Assembly: GCA_944324435.1 (NCBI GenBank)
Contig: CALUWH010000012.1
Span: forward strand, 1 to 57,865
Direction of reading: 5' to 3'
Length of the DNA: 57,865 bases
Origin: Candidatus Gastranaerophilales bacterium
GTDB taxonomy: Bacteria; Cyanobacteriota; Vampirovibrionia; Gastranaerophilales; Gastranaerophilaceae
A model generated the notes under the pieces. That model worked only from the letters and a program-made list of their open reading frames with translations. It did not search any database and was not told the DNA's origin. The position numbers were made by a program, and so were the translations under genes. The first letter of the stretch is position 1. Every line of letters begins with the position of its first letter. This document shows positions 1 to 7,932 of this stretch, one piece after another.

Positions 1-51
1 GAACACCCTCACGCAGCTCAAAAACCTATTGAAATCAAGGGGGGTAACTAA
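1..51 (+). CDS. rplM: 50S ribosomal protein L13 (C-terminal end only)
   Basis: Only the last 16 codons and the TAA stop are inside the window; the gene continues off the left edge. The visible tail reads EHPHAAQKPIEIKGGN, which fits the conserved L13 C-terminus (a HPH motif followed by a Gln/Lys/Pro-rich tail). It shares one base with the next start (TAATG), so it is translationally coupled to rpsI, the usual rplM-rpsI pair. L13 is a primary 23S rRNA-binding protein of the large subunit. Confidence 0.9.
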   Translation, partial: EHPHAAQKPIEIKGGN

Positions 52-449
52 TGGCTGAATCTAAAGAAATTATGGCTACAGGCCGCAGAAAATGCGCTGT
101 TGCAGTTGTAAAATTAGTAAAAGGTAAAGGCAGAATTTTCGTTAACGGAAAAACTTTAGGTGCTTATATTGGAAATATGCCGGCAGTTGAGATGATGATT
201 TACAGACCGCTTGTTTTAACAGAAAATCAAGACAAGTATGATGTAAGAGTTAAGGCAGTTGGCGGCGGAATCGTTGCTCAATCAGCGGCTATCAGACATG
301 GGATTTCAAGAGCATTATTAAAAGTTAACGAAGAATATAAAAATGTTTTACGTTCAGAAGGCTTGCTGACACGTGACGCAAGAGTTAAAGAACGTAAGAA
401 ATACGGTAGAAAAAGAGCTCGTAAGAGATTCCAATTCTCAAAACGTTAA
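51..449 (+). CDS. rpsI: 30S ribosomal protein S9
   Basis: This is a 132-residue S9 of normal family length. It carries the N-terminal ATGRRKCAVA motif, the central GGGIVAQSAAIRHGISRAL segment and the basic C-terminal tail ending in FQFSKR, whose last residues reach the P-site tRNA in the small subunit. The start overlaps the rplM stop by one base and is preceded by AAGGGGGG, a strong Shine-Dalgarno. A clear intrinsic terminator follows directly, so this is the last gene of the rplM-rpsI unit. Confidence 0.98.
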   Translation: MAESKEIMATGRRKCAVAVVKLVKGKGRIFVNGKTLGAYIGNMPAVEMMIYRPLVLTENQDKYDVRVKAVGGGIVAQSAAIRHGISRALLKVNEEYKNVLRSEGLLTRDARVKERKKYGRKRARKRFQFSKR

Positions 450-454
450 TATAC

Positions 455-484
455 AAAAAGACGACTTATCCAAGTCGTCTTTTT
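455..484 (+). terminator. Rho-independent terminator after rpsI
   Basis: A 13-bp perfect stem (AAAAAGACGACTT with its complement) and a 4-base ATCC loop end in a T-run, six bases after the rpsI stop. Confidence 0.93.
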
Positions 485-525
485 TATTAGAAATATTTTT
501 AATCCCTTCAAGAATCTTAACCTTG

Positions 526-555
526 TTGCTATATTTGCCTCAATAATGGTAAGAT
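526..555 (+). promoter_or_regulatory. Candidate promoter of flhA
   Basis: TTGCTA and an extended -10, TGGTAAGAT, are separated by 18 bases. A 10-base palindrome AGGTATACCT lies just downstream (567-576) in the predicted leader, and a GAAGGCGGA ribosome site precedes the TTG start of flhA. Confidence 0.5.
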
Positions 556-600
556 GTTAAATGGAGAGGTATACCTACAAGATTAAGAAGGCGGACAGAT

Positions 601-2703
601 TTGGGAAAATTAGCGAAATTACTTAGCAATAATGATATAGTCCTAGCGATAGGCCTGGTTATTATTGTCTGTATGATGGTAATTCCGCTACCGGCTCCGC
701 TGTTGGATATATTATTAACAATAAATATATCTCTTGCAGTAGTAATCCTTCTCGTTTGTCTTTATACTCAAGAGCCGCTTGATTATTCATCATTTCCTAC
801 GGTTCTGCTTATTGCAACGCTGTTTCGTCTGGGATTGAATGTCAGTTCGACCCGTTTAATACTTCTTCACGGACAGGCAGGACATGTTATTGAGGCTTTT
901 GGGGAATTTGTCGTCGGTGGAAATTACGTTGTAGGTGCGGTAATATTTTGTATCCTGGTTTTGATTAACTTTATGGTTATCACGGGTGGTGCAACACGTG
1001 TTGCTGAAGTATCTGCAAGGTTTACATTGGATAAGATGCCGGGTAAGCAATTAAGTATTGACGCAGATTTAAACTCAGGATTAATAAATGAAGATCAGGC
1101 AAAAGAAAGAAGAAGAAAACTGGAAAGAGAAACCGATTTCTACGGTACAATGGATGGTGCCTCTAAATTCGTAAAAGGTGATGCAACGGCAGGTATTGTT
1201 ATTACTGTTGTAAACATTGTTGGCGGCTTGATTATCGGGGTTGTGCAAATGCACATGAATATACAAACAGCACTTACTACTTATACAATCCTGACAGTAG
1301 GTGATGGTCTTGTATCACAAATTCCGGCTCTTTTGATTTCAACAGCAACAGGTTTAATCGTTTCAAGGGCCAGCGGAAAAGACGAGTCACTTTCTCAGGA
1401 TATTAAAAACGAAATGTTTTCTGATCCTAGAGTTCTAGGCGTTGTATCGGGTCTTTTAGGATTTATGGGGGTAGTTCCAGGCATGCCAACAGGTCCATTC
1501 CTATTGATAGCGGCTGTTGTTGGAGGTATGGCATATTGGAAAGCAAAAGAGAAAAAAGAGCTTATTCAAACTCAGGAAGCCCAAATGGTACAGCAGGCAC
1601 AGCAGGAAAAACTCGGCAAAAAAGAAAAACGCGCCAAAGCTACAAGAGAAAGTGTTATGGAGCTTCTTAACGTTGATACGATTGAAATAGAAGTAGGCTA
1701 TAGGCTGGTTCAGCTTCTTAACGTTGAGATGGGCGGAGACCTGCTGGAGCGTATCGCACAAATCAGGCGTCAGACAGCGTTGGATTTGGGGATTGTGCTT
1801 CCGTCAATACGTGTAAGGGATAATTTGCAATTATCTCCTAATTCATATCAGATTAAGCTCAAGGGTGTTGCTCTTGAATCAGGTGAAGTTTATCCTGAAA
1901 GATATCTCGCTATGTGTGCAGGAGACCCTGTAGGAAATCTTGCAATAAATGGTATACACGCAATTGAGCCGGCATTTGGACTGCCCGCGCTATGGATAGA
2001 AGGCAAAGACAAAGATATGGCAGAAATGTCCGGTTACACGGTAGTTTCCGCATCTGCCGTAATTTCTACGCATATTACGGAGGTTATTAAGAAGTGTGCT
2101 TCTGAAATTCTTTCAAGATTTGACGTTCAACAGCTTATTGATAACCTTAAAAAAGAAGTTTCGGAAGATTATGTCAACGATATTATGAAAGATATCTCTG
2201 TGGGCGATGTTCAGCTTGTAATGCAAAACCTTCTTAAAGAGGGCGTTGCAGTGCGTGATTTGAAAACTATTCTTGAAACAATGAGTGTACAGGCTAAAAT
2301 TAATAAAAATCCAAGCTTCCTTACAGAGCATGTACGCCAGGCACTTTCCAGAAATATTTGCAAGCAGAATCTTGCGGATACCGGTGAATTGTACGTTATT
2401 ACTCTGGCTCCTGATGTCGAAAATACAATTGCAAAAGGTGCAAGTCCTGACGGTCAGAGTGTTACGCTGGATCCAAGCTTTACGAAGAATATGTTTGATA
2501 AAATGAATGTAGAATTGGAAAAAGCGATTACTGCAACCGGAAATCAGCCTGTAATCCTGTGTTCATCACCAATAAGACTTTTATTTAGAAAATTAGTTGA
2601 AAGAACATATCCGCAGATTGCGATTATGGCTTATAATGAAATTAGCCCGAATGTTAAGGTAAAATCTGTAGGTATGGTGAAAGTGGAAACTGTTAAACGA
2701 TAG
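601..2703 (+). CDS. flhA: Flagellar export apparatus protein FlhA
   Basis: This 700-residue FlhA/LcrD-family protein starts at TTG behind AAGAAGGCGGA. The N-terminal half has about eight membrane segments and the FHIPEP-family signatures: TLFRLGLNVSSTRLIL near residue 75, the GKQLSIDADLNSG loop near 150 with acidic residues that serve proton-coupled export, and FYGTMDGASKFVKGDA near 180. A charged linker at about 315-350 leads to the cytosolic C-terminal domain, which docks substrate-chaperone complexes. FlhA is more likely than the injectisome SctV because of the length and the neighbouring PilZ gene. No other flagellar or type III gene is visible in the window, so its partners must lie elsewhere or be missing. 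Confidence 0.95.
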   Translation: MGKLAKLLSNNDIVLAIGLVIIVCMMVIPLPAPLLDILLTINISLAVVILLVCLYTQEPLDYSSFPTVLLIATLFRLGLNVSSTRLILLHGQAGHVIEAFGEFVVGGNYVVGAVIFCILVLINFMVITGGATRVAEVSARFTLDKMPGKQLSIDADLNSGLINEDQAKERRRKLERETDFYGTMDGASKFVKGDATAGIVITVVNIVGGLIIGVVQMHMNIQTALTTYTILTVGDGLVSQIPALLISTATGLIVSRASGKDESLSQDIKNEMFSDPRVLGVVSGLLGFMGVVPGMPTGPFLLIAAVVGGMAYWKAKEKKELIQTQEAQMVQQAQQEKLGKKEKRAKATRESVMELLNVDTIEIEVGYRLVQLLNVEMGGDLLERIAQIRRQTALDLGIVLPSIRVRDNLQLSPNSYQIKLKGVALESGEVYPERYLAMCAGDPVGNLAINGIHAIEPAFGLPALWIEGKDKDMAEMSGYTVVSASAVISTHITEVIKKCASEILSRFDVQQLIDNLKKEVSEDYVNDIMKDISVGDVQLVMQNLLKEGVAVRDLKTILETMSVQAKINKNPSFLTEHVRQALSRNICKQNLADTGELYVITLAPDVENTIAKGASPDGQSVTLDPSFTKNMFDKMNVELEKAITATGNQPVILCSSPIRLLFRKLVERTYPQIAIMAYNEISPNVKVKSVGMVKVETVKR

Positions 2704-2714
2704 AAAGGATATAT

Positions 2715-3314
2715 ATGAGAGAACTTATAAAAAAAGATCAGCTGGTAACAATTGTTCCACAGGACTTTAAAAATACTAATAAAGGAAGAGTTTTAGATGT
2801 GTCTATGGACGGCTTCCGAATGGAGTTAAAATATAAACCTATAGGGCTAATGGTTAATCATATATGTGACTTTTATTCTTTTACCGATAACGGGTATTTG
2901 TATTTTGAATCTTATATACAAAAGTTGGAAAATAATGTTATAACCATAGCAAATCCCGTTAAGCACAGATTCTTGCAGAGACGTAAATTTACCCGTATCA
3001 AATTTATCGAGGATTTGGAACTTGTATGCGGAGATCTGTCGCATAAAGTCAGGACGCTTGACCTTTCTGCAGGAGGTATGAAGCTTGTAACATCTGAAAA
3101 TATTGATATTGAAAAAACTTATGATGTTTCAATAAAGTTAAGCGAAGAGCAGATTATAAAATGCAAATATCAATTAATAAGGGTAGAAAAAAGTGACAGC
3201 GGCCGATATACAATATCGGGAAGATTTGTAAACTTGAGTAATATAGATAAGATGACACTGGTTCAATTCTGTATGAAAAAAGATATGGAAAACTTGAGTA
3301 AGTCAGGAAAATAA
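2715..3314 (+). CDS. PilZ domain protein (YcgR-like c-di-GMP receptor)
   Basis: A 199-residue cytosolic protein with two beta-barrel-like halves. The N-terminal part resembles the YcgR-N/PilZN region. The C-terminal PilZ domain has the c-di-GMP-binding RRKFTR motif (RxxxR type, near residue 88) and LDLSAGG (D/NxSxxG, near 115). Family members bind c-di-GMP and slow flagellar motors or adjust surface behaviour. It starts 11 bases after flhA behind AAAGGATA, so it is probably in the same transcript, which suggests c-di-GMP control of motility or export. The binding motifs are intact. Confidence 0.88.
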   Translation: MRELIKKDQLVTIVPQDFKNTNKGRVLDVSMDGFRMELKYKPIGLMVNHICDFYSFTDNGYLYFESYIQKLENNVITIANPVKHRFLQRRKFTRIKFIEDLELVCGDLSHKVRTLDLSAGGMKLVTSENIDIEKTYDVSIKLSEEQIIKCKYQLIRVEKSDSGRYTISGRFVNLSNIDKMTLVQFCMKKDMENLSKSGK

Positions 3315-3315
3315 G

Positions 3316-3666
3316 ATGGGATACAGCGATAATTTAAGACTGCTTTTTATAGTTGTAACAATGCTTGTGATAGGAACCACATGTATTGTAAAAATAGGCG
3401 CTATAGATATGCACGCAATCTTATCTACCGGCGCGGTTCTTGTTCCGGCTGTTGTTGTTATGGGATATTTGGGGCATAGAATGGGTGAAATTATCGATAA
3501 TCCGAAAAATAAAGCAGATGCTGATTATAAAATTGCTGTTTTAAATGCTCTTAAAAAAATGGATAAATCAATTACATTACAAGAGCTGAATGAAAAGCTG
3601 ACCAAGCAGGTTGCTGAGCCGGATTTGCCTGACCAGGAAGAACCGGAAGATGATATTGATGTATAA
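3316..3666 (+). CDS. Small two-helix membrane protein of unknown function
   Basis: A 116-residue protein starting one base after the PilZ gene stop (TAAGATG), so it is surely cotranscribed with flhA and the PilZ gene. Residues about 8-28 and 35-56 are hydrophobic and probably span the membrane. The rest is a charged cytosolic tail with a coiled-coil-like stretch near 75-95 and a very acidic end (EEPEDDIDV). I do not recognise a family. Position alone suggests a role with FlhA or c-di-GMP signalling. Confidence 0.7.
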   Translation: MGYSDNLRLLFIVVTMLVIGTTCIVKIGAIDMHAILSTGAVLVPAVVVMGYLGHRMGEIIDNPKNKADADYKIAVLNALKKMDKSITLQELNEKLTKQVAEPDLPDQEEPEDDIDV

Positions 3667-3680
3667 GTTTTATTTATAAA

Positions 3681-3722
3681 CTCCCTATTTTGTGTTAATA
3701 TAATACGGGAATAGTTAGGGAG
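3681..3722 (+). promoter_or_regulatory. leuS promoter with flanking inverted repeat
   Basis: A consensus -10, TATAAT, lies at 3699-3704. It is flanked by 7-bp inverted arms, CTCCCTA (3681-3687) and TAGGGAG (3716-3722). The right arm includes the leuS ribosome-binding site AGGGAGG. No convincing -35 was seen. Confidence 0.5.
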
Positions 3723-3728
3723 GTATAA

Positions 3729-6209
3729 ATGAAAGAGTCGTATTTTCCTCAGGAAATAGAAAAAAGATGGCAGGAAGTCTGGGAAAGAGATAATGTTTTC
3801 CATACTCCTGATAACAGCGATAAGCCAAAATATTATGCTTTGTCAATGTTTCCATACCCATCCGGTAAGCTTCACATGGGGCATGTAAGAAATTACACAA
3901 TTACAGATGTAATTGCAAGGTTTAAGAAGATGCAGGGCTACAATGTTCTTCATCCGATGGGTTGGGACAGCTTCGGACTTCCGGCAGAAAATGCTGCAAT
4001 GAAGCATGGGGCAGATCCTGCCAAATGGACTGACGAGAATATTGCCTATATGACAAAGCAGCTTAAAATGTTAGGGCTTTCTTATGACTGGCAGAGAGAA
4101 GTTACGACTTGCAAACCTGATTACTATAAATGGACACAATGGTTGTTTATACAATTATTCAAAAAAGGACTTGCTTACAAAAAAGAAGCTGCAGTTAACT
4201 GGTGTGAAAACTGCGGTACTGTACTTGCTAACGAACAGGTAATTGACGGTAAGTGCTGGAGATGCGACAGCGTTGTTGAGAAAAAATACCTCTCACAATG
4301 GTTTTTCAAGATTACAGATTATGCGGAAAGACTTCTTGAAGATTTGGATAAGCTTGACGGCTGGGGTGATAATGTTAAAACAATGCAGGCAAACTGGATT
4401 GGAAAATCCCAGGGTGCTATATTCCGCTTCAAAGTTAAAGAAATCGAGGGACTTGAAGTTCCGGTTTATACGACAAGACCGGATACAGTGCATGGTATAA
4501 CATATCTTGTAGTAGCTCCTGAATATAAGGATATAGAAAAACTTACAACTCCTGAAAATAAAGAGGCTGTTGAGGAATACAGAGCAAACGCAAGAAAGAT
4601 GACGGAAATTGAACGCCTTTCAACTGACAGAGTAAAAACAGGCGTTCCTCTCGGGACACACTGTATAAATCCGTTTACGGGAGAAGAATTTCCTCTGTGG
4701 ACGGCGGATTATGCTCTTGTTGAATACGGAACAGGCGCTGTAATGGCAGTTCCTACACATGATACCAGAGACTTTGATTTTGCAAAAAAATATAATCTGC
4801 CATTGAAGGTTGTTATTCAAAATCCTGAAAACCCTTCTGACTGCAAAGACGGTGCTTACACAGAAGAAGGAGTTCTTGTTAATTCAAATGAATTTAACGG
4901 AATGAAAAATACTGAAGCTAAACAGGCTATTACACAAAAAGCTGTAGACGGAGGCTTTGGAGAATTTAAAACACAGTACAGATTAAGAGACTGGCTGATT
5001 TCAAGACAAAGATACTGGGGAGCTCCGATTCCGGTTGTATACTGCGATAAGTGCGGTATTGTTCCGGAAAAAGAAGAAAATCTCCCTGTAATGCTTCCGA
5101 CAGATGTGGATTTCTCTGTTGTTGGAAAATCTCCTATTACAACGTCAAAAACATTTGCGGAAACAACCTGCCCAGTTTGCGGCGGAAAAGCCAGAAGAGA
5201 GATGGATACAATGGATACCTTTGTATGCTCAAGCTGGTATTACATGAGATATTCCGACCCTAAAAATACAGAACGGCCATTCTCGAAAGAACTTGTGGAC
5301 AAATGGCTTCCTGTTGACCAGTATGTAGGCGGTATTGAACATGCAATTCTGCACCTGTTATATTCACGATTCTTTACTAAGGCATTGAAAGATATAGGAC
5401 TTTTAAGCTTTGACGAACCGTTCAAAAATCTTTTAACACAGGGAATGGTTTTAAAAGACGGCTCTAAAATGTCAAAATCTAAGGGTAATACAGTTGATCC
5501 GGACGAAATCTTTGAAAACTACGGAGCTGATACCGCAAGATTGTTTATACTCTCAGATTCACCGCCGGCAAGAGATTTCGACTGGTCTGATGCAGGGGTT
5601 GAGGGATGCTATAAGTTCCTGAACCGGGTTTGGAGACTGGTGAGCGATAATCAACAAAACCTGATTAAGGATTATAAATTAGAATTTCCTCTTACAAGAG
5701 AAAACGATGATTTAGTCAGAACTGTACATATAATGATTAAGGAAATCACAAACGATATTTCAAACGATTTCCAATTCAATACGGTTATATCTAAGTACAG
5801 AGAATTGACTAATGCAATCTATGAATGGCGAGGCGCTAAAAAGGAATTAAGCGAAGAAGACAAAAATGTTTTAAGCTTTGCTATTATTACCTTAATCAAG
5901 CTTATGTCACCTGTTACAGTTCACATGTCTGAAGAAATCTGGCATGAACTTGGATTTGAAGGCTCAATCCACGACCAGATGTGGTGTGAATGGGATGAAA
6001 ACCTTGCAAAGGCAAGTAAATTTACACTGGTTGTTCAAATCAACGGTAAAGTTAAAGACAAGATTGAAGCTGATGAGGGGGTAAGCGACGAAGAACTTAA
6101 AGCGATAGCTCTTTCCAGTGCTAAAGTCAAAGAACTGATTGCAGGAAAAGAAATTGTGAAAACAATTGTCGTTCCTAAAAAGCTTGTTAATATTGTAGTA
6201 AAGGGCTGA
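3729..6209 (+). CDS. leuS: Leucyl-tRNA synthetase
   Basis: An 826-residue bacterial-type class Ia synthetase that charges tRNA-Leu with leucine. The HIGH motif appears as PYPSGKLHMGHVRNY near residue 45. The zinc-binding insertion has paired CxxC motifs (CENCG and CWRC). The CP1 editing domain includes the TRPDT threonine-rich motif near 250. KMSKS is near residue 580. The C-terminal anticodon-binding and tail domains are complete. It has its own promoter, a strong AGGGAGG ribosome site and a perfect terminator downstream, so it looks monocistronic. Confidence 0.98.
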   Translation: MKESYFPQEIEKRWQEVWERDNVFHTPDNSDKPKYYALSMFPYPSGKLHMGHVRNYTITDVIARFKKMQGYNVLHPMGWDSFGLPAENAAMKHGADPAKWTDENIAYMTKQLKMLGLSYDWQREVTTCKPDYYKWTQWLFIQLFKKGLAYKKEAAVNWCENCGTVLANEQVIDGKCWRCDSVVEKKYLSQWFFKITDYAERLLEDLDKLDGWGDNVKTMQANWIGKSQGAIFRFKVKEIEGLEVPVYTTRPDTVHGITYLVVAPEYKDIEKLTTPENKEAVEEYRANARKMTEIERLSTDRVKTGVPLGTHCINPFTGEEFPLWTADYALVEYGTGAVMAVPTHDTRDFDFAKKYNLPLKVVIQNPENPSDCKDGAYTEEGVLVNSNEFNGMKNTEAKQAITQKAVDGGFGEFKTQYRLRDWLISRQRYWGAPIPVVYCDKCGIVPEKEENLPVMLPTDVDFSVVGKSPITTSKTFAETTCPVCGGKARREMDTMDTFVCSSWYYMRYSDPKNTERPFSKELVDKWLPVDQYVGGIEHAILHLLYSRFFTKALKDIGLLSFDEPFKNLLTQGMVLKDGSKMSKSKGNTVDPDEIFENYGADTARLFILSDSPPARDFDWSDAGVEGCYKFLNRVWRLVSDNQQNLIKDYKLEFPLTRENDDLVRTVHIMIKEITNDISNDFQFNTVISKYRELTNAIYEWRGAKKELSEEDKNVLSFAIITLIKLMSPVTVHMSEEIWHELGFEGSIHDQMWCEWDENLAKASKFTLVVQINGKVKDKIEADEGVSDEELKAIALSSAKVKELIAGKEIVKTIVVPKKLVNIVVKG

Positions 6210-6228
6210 TTATTATTTGAAAATTATG

Positions 6229-6261
6229 TTAATGGCGCGGCTTTAAAAGCCGCGCCATTAA
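6229..6261. terminator. Bidirectional-looking terminator hairpin after leuS
   Basis: A 16-bp perfect inverted repeat (TTAATGGCGCGGCTTT and its complement) with almost no loop lies 20 bases after the leuS stop. It is GC-rich inside and AT-rich at both ends, so it could stop transcription from either side. Confidence 0.85.
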
Positions 6262-6287
6262 ATTTTAAAACGTATTATTTCTCTTTA

Positions 6288-6369
6288 GATTTACAAACTA
6301 TAAAAAACATTTGTCAATAGAGTTTTTATTGAATAAAGGTGTTAACTTTTGTAAATCCAGATTTTTTTT
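6288..6369 (+). other. Folded element ending in a T-run, function unknown
   Basis: Ten-base complementary arms (GATTTACAAA at 6288-6297 and its complement at 6348-6357) close a segment holding a second stem-loop (AACA...TCAATA with TATTGA...TGTT). Four bases later there is a run of eight T. This is the layout of a small structured RNA with an intrinsic end, or of a second leuS terminator. I found no convincing promoter directly before it. It occupies the first part of the gap between leuS and anmK. Confidence 0.4.
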
Positions 6370-6421
6370 AATAATTATAGGGAGCATGGGCTATTGTAAA
6401 ATTTTTTGCTAAATAATTTAC

Positions 6422-6450
6422 TTGATAAAAAGATGGGAAAATTATACTAT
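6422..6450 (+). promoter_or_regulatory. Promoter of a small transcription unit
   Basis: TTGATA (6422-6427) is followed by the A/T-rich block TATACTAT (6443-6450). Either TATACT (15-base spacer) or TACTAT (17-base spacer) could be the -10. Predicted transcription begins about 15 bases before a strong Shine-Dalgarno. Confidence 0.5.
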
Positions 6451-6472
6451 ATACACATACCAGAAAGGAGTG

Positions 6473-6505
6473 ATGGCTACAAGGCTCGGGGGGAGTCAAA
6501 AATAG
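6473..6505 (+). CDS. Ten-residue peptide or UAG-interrupted 44-codon frame
   Basis: An ideal ribosome site, AGAAAGGAGTG, sits directly before an ATG that opens the frame MATRLGGSQK, closed by TAG at 6503. After that TAG the same frame stays open for 33 more codons to TGA at 6605-6607, encoding a strongly basic stretch (KKDRKVKGKYHKS and on). With the promoter before it and the terminator at 6650-6678, this is a complete transcription unit of about 220 bases. It may encode the short peptide, be a gene broken by TAG, or be a structured RNA that is translated at its start. I do not recognise it. Confidence 0.35.
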   Translation: MATRLGGSQK

Positions 6506-6649
6506 AAAAAAGATAGAAAAGTTAAAGGGAAATATCACAAGTCAGTAACTAAAAACAAATCAATTTATTTATTTAAACAAATTAAAGAACTTAACGAGGA
6601 GATTTGAGGTAAAAAAGATTTTTTTGGGGTAGGAGATTATTGGGTTAAG

Positions 6650-6678
6650 AAGGTTTCTTATTTTAGGAACCTTTTTTT
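6650..6678 (+). terminator. Intrinsic terminator of the small transcription unit
   Basis: A 9-bp stem (AAGGTTTCT with AGGAACCTT, including one G-T pair) and a six-base loop are followed by seven T. It ends 20 bases before anmK, so anmK needs its own promoter. Confidence 0.8.
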
Positions 6679-6682
6679 ATTA

Positions 6683-6691
6683 TGCTATAAT
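6683..6691 (+). promoter_or_regulatory. Extended -10 of anmK; predicts a leaderless mRNA
   Basis: TGCTATAAT is a perfect extended -10, and exactly seven bases separate it from the anmK ATG at 6699. Transcription would therefore begin at or next to the start codon. There is no Shine-Dalgarno in this interval. Confidence 0.6.
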
Positions 6692-6698
6692 CAAATTT

Positions 6699-7817
6699 AT
6701 GGAAGAGAAAATTTCAAAAAAAATAATAGGTTTAATGTCCGGAACTTCCTGTGATTCAATTGATGCAGGATTATGCGAAGTTTTCCCGGATATGTCAGTC
6801 AAATTGATTAAGGGGATTAACTATCCATATCCGGAACATATAAGGGCAAAAGTTTTTTCTGCGTTTAGAGGTGACATTACAATTAAAGATTTATGCCGGC
6901 TAAATTTCGCCGTCGGCAAATGTTTTGCAGATGCTGCAAATATTTTGATTGGGGAATTTGGAAAACCTGATTTTATATCGAGTCACGGGCAGACGGTTTA
7001 TCATTATCCTTTTGACGAAAAAATCGACAACATAAGCTTAAAAAGTACACTTCAGATAGGAGAGAGTGCTGTTATTTCTAAAGAAACAGGGTGTATGGTT
7101 ATATCAAACTTTCGGGAAAAAGATATTGCTTATGGAGGGCAAGGCGCACCTCTTGTGTGTTTTGCAGACGAAAAATGGTTTAAAAATTCTCTTGTGCAAA
7201 ATATTGGAGGGATTTCCAATGTAACAGTCGTATCAGATTATTGTGACACATTTGGATTTGATACCGGATGCGGAAATTTAATGATTGATTATTGTACTCA
7301 AAAGTTTTTCGGGAAAAAGTTCGATAAAGACGGAGAAATTGCAGCCGCCGGTAATGTATGTGAAAGCTGGTTAGACTGTCTTTTACAAGATGAATACTAT
7401 TACATATCACCACCCAAAACTACAGGGAGGGAGTATTTTTCCAATAAGTACATAGAAAATATTTTAAAGACAGCGCCTTCCGAGCCTGCGGACATAATAT
7501 CCACGCTTACGGCACTGACAGCGAAGTCAATTGCACAGGCATACGAAAGATTTATTTATCCGGTTGTTATTCCTGATACCGTTGTAATCGGAGGAGGCGG
7601 AGCGTACAACAAGACTCTCAAAAAATTATTAAGAAGTTATCTTCCTAAAAGAATTGATCTGAAAACCCATGAAGATTACGGAATCTCTAATAATTTTAAA
7701 GAAGTTATGGCTTTCGCGTTATTAGGTTACTGTACATTTTATAATATTCCCAATAATCTTCCTTCCTGCACGGGAGCAGACAAGAGAGTTGTTTTAGGCA
7801 AAATAACAGAAGTTTAA
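6699..7817 (+). CDS. anmK: Anhydro-N-acetylmuramic acid kinase
   Basis: A 372-residue AnmK that opens and phosphorylates 1,6-anhydro-MurNAc to MurNAc-6-phosphate during cytosolic recycling of cell-wall fragments. The actin-fold kinase signatures are present: GLMSGTSCDSID near residue 11, SSHGQTVYHYP near 100, GGISNVTV, FDTGCGNLMIDY near 187, and a C-terminal VIGGGGAYN. Length matches the family. It appears to be transcribed alone from a promoter predicting a leaderless message. Its recycling partners (MurQ, NagZ) are not in the window. Confidence 0.95.
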   Translation: MEEKISKKIIGLMSGTSCDSIDAGLCEVFPDMSVKLIKGINYPYPEHIRAKVFSAFRGDITIKDLCRLNFAVGKCFADAANILIGEFGKPDFISSHGQTVYHYPFDEKIDNISLKSTLQIGESAVISKETGCMVISNFREKDIAYGGQGAPLVCFADEKWFKNSLVQNIGGISNVTVVSDYCDTFGFDTGCGNLMIDYCTQKFFGKKFDKDGEIAAAGNVCESWLDCLLQDEYYYISPPKTTGREYFSNKYIENILKTAPSEPADIISTLTALTAKSIAQAYERFIYPVVIPDTVVIGGGGAYNKTLKKLLRSYLPKRIDLKTHEDYGISNNFKEVMAFALLGYCTFYNIPNNLPSCTGADKRVVLGKITEV

Positions 7818-7885
7818 GATTTATCTCTACCGTTACAAAAGTTTACAATTAAACGTAAAAAACACTTATCATTATCTCGGAGTTT

Positions 7886-7894
7886 TGGTATAAT
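7886..7894 (+). promoter_or_regulatory. Promoter of the ORF6N gene
   Basis: Extended -10 TGGTATAAT with a weak -35 TTATCA at 7866-7871 (17-base spacer). It leaves a leader of about 30 bases. Confidence 0.55.
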
Positions 7895-7932
7895 AAAGCT
7901 ATCAGGGATTTTGGGATATTTTTACAAGGAAG

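Noticed and set aside
601..2703. Injectisome SctV rather than FlhA
   Set aside because: No type III secretion genes nearby and the sequence blocks fit FlhA; the PilZ neighbour fits motility.
3667..3728. T-box or other tRNA-sensing leader for leuS
   Set aside because: The gap is only 62 bases, with no specifier loop, T-box sequence or antiterminator; only a short inverted repeat is present.
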